From Candidatus Hydrogenedentota bacterium (GTDB lineage Bacteria > Hydrogenedentota > Hydrogenedentia > Hydrogenedentales > JAEUWI01), in contig JAEUWI010000008.1 in the NCBI GenBank assembly GCA_016791475.1, forward strand, positions 62,001 to 126,000: a stretch of DNA of 64,000 bases, read 5' to 3'. Positions within the stretch are counted from its first letter, which is position 1; the number at the start of each line of letters is the position of its first letter. The notes below the pieces were generated by a model. The model searched no databases, was not told the DNA's origin, and was given only the letters and a program-made list of their open reading frames with translations. A program made the position numbers and the translations under genes. Shown here piece after piece: positions 35,361-43,071 of this stretch.

Positions 35361-35500
35361 GAAAAACCACCTTGTGTTGCGTTTTATATCGTGAGCGCCG
35401 TGGGCACATGCCGAGCGCCAGCCTCGGCAGAAGGCTGCCAGGAAGAATACCGATTAGAGCAGAATTTATTCATTCATGTCCAACCCGAGACAAAAAGCGC

Positions 35501-35537
35501 CGGGGAGGCCCGCGACTTCGGCTGCGGCCCTCCCCGA
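35501..35537. other. GC-rich hairpin in the gap between DUF1559 and DUF456 genes
   Basis: CGGGGAGGCCC and GGCCCTCCCCG pair around CTTCGG-containing loop sequence. It lies about 90 bp past the DUF1559 stop and might end its transcript, but there is no T-run on that strand. Confidence 0.4.
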
Positions 35538-35627
35538 CGAGAAAGGGGATTCATTTCGTACCGTTCCCGGCGGTCACAGCGTTACGGCCTGAGGCCGCAT
35601 ACCCACGACGCATCCGGTCAGGTCAAC

Positions 35628-36698
35628 TCACGGCGATTCCCAGGTCTGATCCATCTGAGCTTCTTTGATCATCACATAAGCCTTGCTGCCGATAGGCTGT
35701 GGATACTTCGCGAACTCCACATGCCCGTCCATGTAAAGCACGTTCGCGCCGCCAGGAACGTGATTGAAATTGTCGACACCCCGTAGAGCACCGGCGGTAC
35801 CACCATAACCCGAAAACGAATTGTCCCACATGATAGCCGAACTCGACTGGGCCGAGGCGCTGGCCCCGGCGTTGTTGATATCGGTAATCAAAAATCGCTC
35901 CGCGCCCTCGCGCAGGCCTACGGCGGTCACTGACCGACCACCGGAAAGTACGAAGGTGGCGTCTTTGCCAAGGTTGGCATACCAACCACGGCTCTCGGGA
36001 TGACAGCCACCGCCCGCATCGGGAACGGGCTTGCAGTCGAGGGACTGGTTGCCCGCGCCGTAGTCGATTCGATCGCCGAACATGATGGCGAAATCATTTA
36101 CTTCCTTGAACCAACTACCATCAACAACATAGCCCCAATAGTTGTACGACCAATAGCCGCCGTGCATGTAGCAGTTGAGCTTGGGGTCGACTACGCTCGG
36201 GTCACAATTCTTGTTGCCCCCGATCGAAGGGGAAACCTTACTTACAACCTGCGGATTGCCGGAGGTAGCCCAGCCCGTCCCTACAGTCCGTTGCATTTTG
36301 GCTCCGTTCGTCGACCAAAGGTAATTCTGCACCTGTGACTTCGGGTAGTCGCCGTCCGATGGGCAGAACTGGATCTGAATATCGGTCAGGTACTCGGGAT
36401 ACACGTCCTCGGTGGAGTAGGCGCGTTCCAGTGTGACGCCGGTACCGACAGTGCCGCCGGGATAATCCTGCCAGTAGCGGACGCCGCGACTGGGAAATTT
36501 CTCGCCCTTGCTCTCGTTCGCGAACATTTTGAAGATGGTGCCGTGCTGCTTCAAGTTGTTCGCGCAACTGGCACGGCGTGCCGCCTCGCGCGCACGCGCC
36601 AGCGCGGGCAGAAGAATGGCCGCCAAAATTCCGATGATGGCAATCACCACCAGCAATTCAATAAGGGTGAAACCCTTTCTAGTGCGTATTACATTCAT
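35628..36698 (-). CDS. type IV pilin-like DUF1559 protein (H-X9-DG type)
   Basis: 356 residues. The N-terminus is a class III signal ([19 protein letters not shown]), cleaved and methylated after the Gly by a prepilin peptidase, followed by the long pilin helix and [19 protein letters not shown]. The C-terminus has the [17 protein letters not shown] motif of the H-X9-DG family. Such pseudopilin-like proteins are numerous in Planctomycetes and related phyla; they are exported and form surface or periplasmic structures of unknown role. It stands alone, with a long upstream region. Confidence 0.93.
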   Translation of the reverse strand: MNVIRTRKGFTLIELLVVIAIIGILAAILLPALARAREAARRASCANNLKQHGTIFKMFANESKGEKFPSRGVRYWQDYPGGTVGTGVTLERAYSTEDVYPEYLTDIQIQFCPSDGDYPKSQVQNYLWSTNGAKMQRTVGTGWATSGNPQVVSKVSPSIGGNKNCDPSVVDPKLNCYMHGGYWSYNYWGYVVDGSWFKEVNDFAIMFGDRIDYGAGNQSLDCKPVPDAGGGCHPESRGWYANLGKDATFVLSGGRSVTAVGLREGAERFLITDINNAGASASAQSSSAIMWDNSFSGYGGTAGALRGVDNFNHVPGGANVLYMDGHVEFAKYPQPIGSKAYVMIKEAQMDQTWESP

Positions 36699-37628
36699 GA
36701 TATGGATACCTTTTCATGGTTAAGACTTTTCACAATTACTTTTTGCGCACAATTACTCTACGCAACCAAGCGCATAAAACGTGGCCTTACAAGGTCTATA
36801 ACCTGAATGAGGAGAACTGCCGGGACCCCGAGCCCACAAAAAACTGCCGTTCCATTGTCCATACAATGCCATTCACACCATAGGCAACCCTCCGACACGA
36901 CGCGACCACTATAGAACTGCCCGAGGGTAACCACTCAGGAATCCCATTGACCACGCCGCGCAACCTTACCGCATTCTTCCTTTCTCTCGTCACGCCACTC
37001 CAAGAGACTGCCTGCGTGACTCCTTCATCCTCGCACTTACGGGCAAAAATGTCAATGATTTTCTCACGATATACTCACAAATCGGGTTATACGGACCGGT
37101 AAGTACTAACTTGCATATTTAAAGGGATTTCGCGTCACTCGTCGCGCTTTCTTCACAGAAACGGTCCGACCTTTGTAGGAATCTCATCGCCTCACATGGA
37201 GCACCAATTGCCTCCGCGAAGGAAAACCGACGCACACTCAAATCCTATCGTCCGCAAACATCTTCCAACGATGCTCTATGGCCGCATAGTCATACAAGTC
37301 ATATCCCGCACCCAACAAACAGTGTCACCCTCTCTCATTATAGCTTTCAATTCACCAACCACTACTATCCTATTGACAGTATCCTCGAATGATGATAGGC
37401 TCCAGTTGTTGTGCATGCCTTTTCCAGGTGGCGCGCACGAATACCGAGACTAGAGAGCGGCACTCGTAGTTCTTAGTGATGCCTGTGGGGCTGGGTAGTT
37501 TACATATCCTCCTTCCATTCACTTTTTTGTGGCGTTCTCCATGATGAATGCACCAACCAAAGGCTCGACGCGATTGGCGCGTCATGCCTGAAACTTGAGG
37601 GCAAGAACTCTCGTGGAGGAATGAAGGT
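36699..37628. other. long divergent intergenic region, no gene seen
   Basis: 930 bp between DUF1559 (minus) and a secreted protein (plus). It is richer in AT than the window average. No open frame here has homology-like content, and no tRNA, riboswitch or repeat was recognised. It should carry two promoters. Confidence 0.5.
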
Positions 37629-39038
37629 ATGAACATATTTAGCGGCAACTCAACTGCGGGGAAATTGTCGGTGATGGCGGCGCTCCTATTGCAGGGACTG
37701 GTTCCTGCATCGGCCTGGGAGTGGAACGTACATCCCGACTGCGAATTGGAAGATCCCGACCCGGGCGAATGTGATACATCCGCAGTCTGGTGGTGGGCGC
37801 ATGACGGCGTAGCGGATCCGAGCTATGGCTCGATAAGTCACGTAGGCGTCGCCGAGAATCAATCATCCTCACTTGGTACACCAGCGATTATCTATGTAGC
37901 ACATCCGACAAATCCAACGGTACCGTACTATTTTGAAGTTAAGACAAATATCGGTTCGGTTATCAAACCCGTGGCCAAGTTCAAAAACACCGCCACATCT
38001 TCGTACTCCATCATTTCCACCCCCTCGCTCTCAATTACTCCCTCGGGCGATGCCTACGCTGCCTTTGCAGTGTTCTTTAGCGACTCGACTAACAAAAGAG
38101 TCAATATTTATGCGTATAAGTACGATGGCGTAAATAGTAAGTGGGGCAGTACTAATGTGATTTGGCCGGGACCCAATCTACACGGCTACGGCTATGAAGT
38201 TGGCCCATTTGACGTACAGATTTACGACTTGGAGCACTGGGTTTTTGGGGGATCTTTCTGGAGTCAAGCGACTAGCACGTCGGAATACTATTGGCGCTAT
38301 CGTTTGTATATGAAGGACGGGTCAGATCAGGCAGTAAAGGTACTGAACCAGGCAGTTTACTCCGATTTCGACGACGATGAGCCCGAGTTGTCGGGTCCAG
38401 TACCTTTCAGCTACAAGGTGGGCAATTCGAGTTCAAGCCCATCAACTTTGGTATACAATGCCGCGACTTCATACGGAAGCACAGGCGCTCCCATAGCTCA
38501 ACAACTGAAGGCCTTCCACTACAAAGAAGTTTCAGGACTTAATAATGACGAAGTGGAACTTGACTCAATTATCAAGAACACTTACGTCCCTTACTTCGCG
38601 CTTGTAACAACGAATGCAAACAAGCGTCATGTTGTCTACCAATACATCTCAACCCCACCCACTCCGAACTGGCTCTATTGCGCAACCAGCAGCGCAGTAA
38701 ACTCGTGGAGCACGCACCAACCCGTGGCTAGCGGACCTTGGGGCTATGAGGCGATCTATGGCGAACCCATCGCTGCGGCTGCGAATCCTAATGCAAGCTC
38801 CGATGCTTTCGACGTTTTCTGCTGGGCGCCCGCAAGCTACGATCCGAATATCGCCACGGTCCTCCGTCATAGCAGTGGAACGAGCTACACAATAGACAAT
38901 GTTATAACCGACACTTCCAGTGTGTTGTCGCGCCCAGGCTCTAAGAGTATCGGAGTCGATGGAGAAGGTGGAAATACCGTAAGCCTGTACACTTCACTAC
39001 ACGGAAGCGAGGTGGCAGTCAGTTACGAGGTCGAGTAG
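37629..39038 (+). CDS. secreted protein of unknown function, low-GC
   Basis: 469 residues with a signal peptide (KLSVMAALLLQGLVPASAWE). The mature protein is rich in Ser, Tyr, Trp, Asn and beta-strand (VKPVAKF, SSYSIISTPSLSITPSGDAY, EYYWRYRLYMKDG), which suggests a propeller or lectin-like fold. Its DNA is clearly less GC-rich than its neighbours, so it may be acquired. GGAGG lies about 10 nt upstream of the ATG. A strong terminator follows at 39063. The family is not recognised. Confidence 0.8.
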   Translation: MNIFSGNSTAGKLSVMAALLLQGLVPASAWEWNVHPDCELEDPDPGECDTSAVWWWAHDGVADPSYGSISHVGVAENQSSSLGTPAIIYVAHPTNPTVPYYFEVKTNIGSVIKPVAKFKNTATSSYSIISTPSLSITPSGDAYAAFAVFFSDSTNKRVNIYAYKYDGVNSKWGSTNVIWPGPNLHGYGYEVGPFDVQIYDLEHWVFGGSFWSQATSTSEYYWRYRLYMKDGSDQAVKVLNQAVYSDFDDDEPELSGPVPFSYKVGNSSSSPSTLVYNAATSYGSTGAPIAQQLKAFHYKEVSGLNNDEVELDSIIKNTYVPYFALVTTNANKRHVVYQYISTPPTPNWLYCATSSAVNSWSTHQPVASGPWGYEAIYGEPIAAAANPNASSDAFDVFCWAPASYDPNIATVLRHSSGTSYTIDNVITDTSSVLSRPGSKSIGVDGEGGNTVSLYTSLHGSEVAVSYEVE

Positions 39039-39062
39039 TCGTACTCTCTCTTCGCTCCGCAC

Positions 39063-39103
39063 AAGCTGTGCCGCCTCCCAATTGGATGCGGCACAGCTTT
39101 TTT
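39063..39103 (+). terminator. rho-independent terminator
   Basis: A perfect 12-bp stem AAGCTGTGCCGC / GCGGCACAGCTT with a 13-nt loop, followed by six Ts. It lies 25 bp after the stop of the secreted-protein gene. Confidence 0.92.
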
Positions 39104-39262
39104 CTCAACCAAATATGTAGTATCCGACGCGATCCTTCCTTAGTGGTGACGCAACTTCTCGATTCGACAACTGGCCCGCCCATCCCCGCGTCGCGTATAA
39201 TTCCGTCGCGGTTGCCCCATGCACCAGTAGTACCCAGTCTCGATCAGGAAGTACCCCCACCC

Positions 39263-40135
39263 ATGAAGTCCACCCTTGATTGCCTCGAATGTATCGTTAA
39301 ACAGTCTCTGCGCGCCGCCCGCATCGCCACCACCGACCCCGAAGTCCAACGACGAATTCTTGACGATACGGCGTCCCGCATTTTCGGGATGGATCTGGAC
39401 GATTCTCCGGCCTGGCTCTCCATGCAGGCTTATGATCTGGCGTCGCAACATTCGGGGAAGCACGACCCCTACCGCGCGCTGAAGCGGGAGCAGAACGAGG
39501 CCGCTCTCGCCCTGGAAGATTCCATGCGCGCGCGGATATGCCAGAGCGCCGATCCGCTGGAGACGGCCCTCCATATCTCCGCGGCCGGCAATGTGATTGA
39601 TCTGGGCATCCTCCACACCCATGAGATCGATATCGAGAAGGTGATTGAAGAAGTGCTGGATCAGAAGTTCGCCGTGGACCACACGGCGGCGCTGAAGGCC
39701 TCTCTTGCCGACTGCAAGGATCTGCTCTTTCTCCTCGACAACGCCGGCGAGGTCGTTTTCGACAAATTGCTGATCGAAGAGCTCCAGAAGCACACCACGG
39801 TGACGGCGGTGGTCAAGGGCGCGCCCATGATCAATGACGTGCTCATGGAGGATGCGGAGTTCGTGGGCCTGACGAAGATCTGCGACGTCATCGACAATGG
39901 CGGTGGGTTCATCGGCTCTCCCCTGCGCCACGTCCCGCGGCACTTCCTGGAGCGCATGGCCGCGGCCGATGTCATCATTGGCAAGGGCCAGGGCAACTAC
40001 GAGACTATCGACGACTTCGACGGCAATGTGTTTCTGATTCTCCGGGCCAAGTGCGAGGTCGTTGCGGAGCACATGGGCGTGAAGTTGAATCAGGTGGGGC
40101 TGATCTCCACGCGACAACGCGCGGCGGGGAGCTGA
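39263..40135 (+). CDS. DUF89 (ARMT1-like) family protein
   Basis: 290 residues. Conserved features include the N-terminal CLECIVKQSLRAAR Cys motif, the metal- and phosphate-binding LLFLLDNAGEVVFDKLLIEE, VVKGAPMINDV and the C-terminal IGKGQGNYETI motif. DUF89 proteins are metal-dependent phosphatases thought to remove damaged or toxic phosphometabolites. The ATG at 39263 is preceded by AGGAAGTA; the frame is open from 39068, over the terminator. It converges with the Gfo/Idh gene. Confidence 0.9.
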   Translation: MKSTLDCLECIVKQSLRAARIATTDPEVQRRILDDTASRIFGMDLDDSPAWLSMQAYDLASQHSGKHDPYRALKREQNEAALALEDSMRARICQSADPLETALHISAAGNVIDLGILHTHEIDIEKVIEEVLDQKFAVDHTAALKASLADCKDLLFLLDNAGEVVFDKLLIEELQKHTTVTAVVKGAPMINDVLMEDAEFVGLTKICDVIDNGGGFIGSPLRHVPRHFLERMAAADVIIGKGQGNYETIDDFDGNVFLILRAKCEVVAEHMGVKLNQVGLISTRQRAAGS

Positions 40136-40179
40136 GGGGCTACTGTCGGCGGTTGTGAACTCGAGCGCGGATTCGGGAG

Positions 40180-40246
40180 CGCGGGTTTTCTTACCCGCGT
40201 ATTGTGCGACTTCGTCGCACGAAAGACACGGACTGGAAAGTCCGTG
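40180..40246. repeat. three adjacent hairpins between converging genes (hairpin family 2)
   Basis: Hairpins CGCGGGT..ACCCGCG (40180-40199), GTGCGACTTCGTCGCAC (40204-40220) and CACGGACTGGAAAGTCCGTG (40227-40246) follow one another. The last two recur in altered form at 52336-52376. They may help terminate both converging genes. Confidence 0.8.
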
Positions 40247-40275
40247 CTCCCGCTGAACGACACTATCACATGCAA

Positions 40276-41622
40276 TCAGACATCCAGCGCCCACGGCGCA
40301 CGGTAGTTCACCGCCTTGAGCAATCGGTCCGCTTCCTCGTCGCCCACGATGATTTCCTTCTCGGGATCCCAGTTCAGCTTGCGCCCGAGTTCCTGCGACA
40401 CATAGGCGAGGTGGCCGGGCGTGATCGAGCGGTGGGCCACCTCCGCCGGGGCGATGCATTCCGTCCGCGTGCGGATGCCGTCGAGGAAATTGTCGTGGTG
40501 AGATTTCGAGGCGTAGGCCTTGATGGGACCGGGGTCGAAGTCTTCAGCGAGGAGGGCCGGGTTGGAGGCCTCCTGTTTTTCCGGGCTGGCCAGAATCCAG
40601 CCCTCGTCCCCGATCCACTTCGCGCCGTTCGCATACTTGTTGCCGATGCTGGTCGAGACGCCATTGGCATAGCGGAACTGGATGTCATAGTCCACGGGGG
40701 TGTTGTAGCCCTCGAAGGTCGCCCAGGTCCAATCGCCGGTGGCGTCTACTTCCACCGGGCCGATCCGCTCCGTGCCCATACCCCAGTGGGCGATGTCGTT
40801 GAAGTGGCCGATCCAGTCCATGATATTGCCGCCGCCATAGGCCCGGTGCCAGCGCCACCAGCGGTGATGGCGCGCGCGCATGTAGGGCAGCTTCTCCGAG
40901 GGGCCGCACCAGAGGTCGTAGTCCAGGCCCTCGGGTGGCTCGGTGATCGTCGGGTCGCCCTGGGCCGTGCTGGGACCCTGGGGCAGGCCCACTTCGACGC
41001 GGAGCAGCTTGCCGATGTGCCCGTTTTGCACCAGCTCGACACAGCGCCGAATGTTCGCATTGGAGCGGTGCTGCGAGCCGGTCTGGAAGATCGCCTTGCG
41101 CTTCGCCACTTCCTGATAGACCAATTGGCCCTCGCGGAAAAGGTGGGTCACCGGCTTTTCGCAATAGACATCCTTGCCATTGCTCAGGGCCTCCAGCGTG
41201 ATGAGGGCGTGCCAGTGATCCGGCGTGGCGATGACCACCGCGTCGATGTCCGCCCGCGCGCAAAGCTCGCGATAATCGATGTACGTGTCGCAGCCCTTGT
41301 AAGCGCCGCTGCGCACTTGCTCCGCATAGAAATCCTCCACCACCGCCTTCGCCGCATCGCGCCCGCAGGGGCTGCGCTTCCCCCACTCCGCATCGCGGTA
41401 GTGGAGCGCATGGACGTCGCACGCGGCCACTACCTGGGACTGGGGCGATTGGAGAAAGCGCCCGATGTGCCCCATGCCCAGCCCGCCCAGACCGATGACG
41501 CCGACGGTGATGCGTTCGCTCGGGGGCGGTGTGGTATCGTCGCCCCGTGCGCGCGATGGGAGGATGAATGGCGCGGCGGCGGCCAGGGCGGATTTTGCGA
41601 AGGTGCGGCGGGACAATTTCAT
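40276..41622 (-). CDS. Tat-exported Gfo/Idh/MocA family oxidoreductase
   Basis: 448 residues. A twin-arginine signal (SRRTFAKSALAAAAPFIL) directs the folded, NAD(P)-bound enzyme to the periplasm. The Rossmann motif is GVIGLGGLGMGHIG (~40-53), followed by TPDHWHALITLEAL and the catalytic-site CEKPVTH motif. The C-terminal half forms the substrate domain (GGGNIMDWIGHFNDIAHWGM). Family members oxidise or epimerise sugars and cyclitols; the substrate cannot be told. A second, divergent member lies at 50678-51997. Confidence 0.92.
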   Translation of the reverse strand: MKLSRRTFAKSALAAAAPFILPSRARGDDTTPPPSERITVGVIGLGGLGMGHIGRFLQSPQSQVVAACDVHALHYRDAEWGKRSPCGRDAAKAVVEDFYAEQVRSGAYKGCDTYIDYRELCARADIDAVVIATPDHWHALITLEALSNGKDVYCEKPVTHLFREGQLVYQEVAKRKAIFQTGSQHRSNANIRRCVELVQNGHIGKLLRVEVGLPQGPSTAQGDPTITEPPEGLDYDLWCGPSEKLPYMRARHHRWWRWHRAYGGGNIMDWIGHFNDIAHWGMGTERIGPVEVDATGDWTWATFEGYNTPVDYDIQFRYANGVSTSIGNKYANGAKWIGDEGWILASPEKQEASNPALLAEDFDPGPIKAYASKSHHDNFLDGIRTRTECIAPAEVAHRSITPGHLAYVSQELGRKLNWDPEKEIIVGDEEADRLLKAVNYRAPWALDV

Positions 41623-42021
41623 GGGGGAACTGCGGCTCCTCAGCGGCGGTATTGCCGCAGGGCGATACTATACGAATCAGTCGGACACTGAGGCAAGAAG
41701 GCAGACACGGGATTGCCGCACTATTCACGGCTGGTAGAGGAAGATTTTCCCACAGATCTACACAGATCCGCACAGAGAAGAGGTAGACGATCTCGAAGGG
41801 TCAGTTTGCATGGCAGGGCGAGGCTCTATTTGCATTTCGTTCGGTGAAATTCCGTGACCTTCCATGGTCAATATACTCTCTTCCCTCTTTTTTCTTCGTG
41901 CACTTCGTGGCCTTCGTGGTGAAAAATCTGGTTGCAACCGGAGACTGCTCCGGAATTCCACGTGGTTGAAGTCCATGTTGCGTACCGATAAAGTAGCACC
42001 GACAAAGGAGGTACCCATCGC
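41623..42021. repeat. intergenic with short-period repeats
   Basis: No gene seen in 399 bp. A 10-nt-period stretch (ACAGATCTAC, ACAGATCCGC, ACAGAG) lies at about 41751-41776, and three 9-nt units (CTTCGTGCA, CTTCGTGGC, CTTCGTGGT) at about 41896-41922. The leader of the GNAT gene, with AGGAGGT, closes the region. Confidence 0.6.
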
Positions 42022-42495
42022 ATGGGCGACGTATTCATGGCCGCGACGCGGCTCGCCGATATTCCCCGGCCCGAATTTCCATCGGGCATGTCTGTTCGGG
42101 CGTATCGTCCTGGCGATGCCGCAACGTGGACGCGAATCCACGAAGACACCAGATTCTACGGCGCGCTCCCACCTGGCCTGCACGAGCGGGAGTTCGGACG
42201 CGACGACACGGCCCTGGCGGAGCGTCAGCTCTTCGTGGTCGATACCGAGGGCCGCGACATCGCCACGGCCACCGCGTGGTTTAATGATCCCGCGCACAGC
42301 CTTCCCGGCGGGCGCCTGCACTGGGTCGCCGTGGTCCCCACCGCACAGCGGATGGGCGTCGCTTCTGCCCTCGTCGGGGCGGTGGCCGCCCGCTTCGAAG
42401 CCCTCGGCGAGACGGCGGCCTACCTCACCACGGATTCGCACAACACGCGCGCGATTGCGCTGTATGGGCGGCTGGGGTTTCGGTTGGTGCGGTAG
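42022..42495 (+). CDS. GNAT family N-acetyltransferase
   Basis: 157 residues. The acetyl-CoA site is VAVVPTAQRMGVASALVGAV (about 94-113) and the C-terminal HNTRAIALYGRLGFRLV is typical of the fold. The first 25 residues are extra to the domain. AGGAGGT lies about 10 nt upstream of the ATG at 42022; an ATG at 42037 is an alternative. The substrate is unknown, and there is no operon partner. Confidence 0.87.
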   Translation: MGDVFMAATRLADIPRPEFPSGMSVRAYRPGDAATWTRIHEDTRFYGALPPGLHEREFGRDDTALAERQLFVVDTEGRDIATATAWFNDPAHSLPGGRLHWVAVVPTAQRMGVASALVGAVAARFEALGETAAYLTTDSHNTRAIALYGRLGFRLVR

Positions 42496-43071
42496 TGACT
42501 ATAGACAACCTGGCGATAGTGGAGCAGAAGATTGGTTTATGCCCACGTCACATCACCCACAAGTCGTGACCGCTTTTTAGCGGGGGTTCGTGGAAGAAAC
42601 GAGCGGATTCAGAATCGGTGTTTCTCTGGCGGCATCTGGTGATGGGATATGGAAATAGCGTGGCCATCCCGGCACCTCATGGCTATCGTCTGTCGTGCCA
42701 CGCGATCCGCCCGAAAGGGCGGTTCGTGTGCCCTGGATCAAGTGGCCGTGGGCTTGATGATCGTCCTGATCGAGCGGCTTGTCTGGTGAGGGGAGGGTGC
42801 TGAAGGGTTGGGTCCACGTGCACAAGGCCCCGTTGGGTTATCGATGATGCGTGCGGTGAACTCCGCCCCAAGCACACGAACCGGCGTTGCCGGATCGCGT
42901 GGCACGACGCAGGGTGGGCGCGGGGATGCGGGAGAACGGCCTTCAGTATCGTCCCCTCACCCACAAGCTCCCGCCGCGGAGCCGCCCCGCTTGAGGGTGG
43001 CACCTGCGGTATCTGGTGAAATGTTGGGGACGAATGCACGCCCTCCGGACTCCAGACTCCAGACTTTTTCC
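42496..43071. repeat. repeat-rich intergenic region with a MITE-like inverted pair
   Basis: Arms GTCGTGCCACGCGATCCG...CGGTTCGTGTGC (42692-42731) and the inverse (42872-42908) enclose about 140 bp. Each arm holds its own hairpin, CCGCCCGAAAGGGCGG in one and CCGGCAACGCCGG in the other. Downstream, CACCCACAAGCTCCC ... CGCTTGAGGGTGGCACC (42957-43004) recurs at 46607-46642. GACTCCA heptamers end the region. No gene seen. Confidence 0.75.

Noticed and set aside
36699-37628. Small open frames in the 930-bp gap
   Set aside because: Short, Arg/Pro- or Ser-rich and without ribosome-binding sites; composition is not coding-like.
40204-41691. 495-codon plus-strand frame over the Gfo/Idh gene
   Set aside because: Antisense of the Tat-exported oxidoreductase; runs over the convergent hairpins as well.
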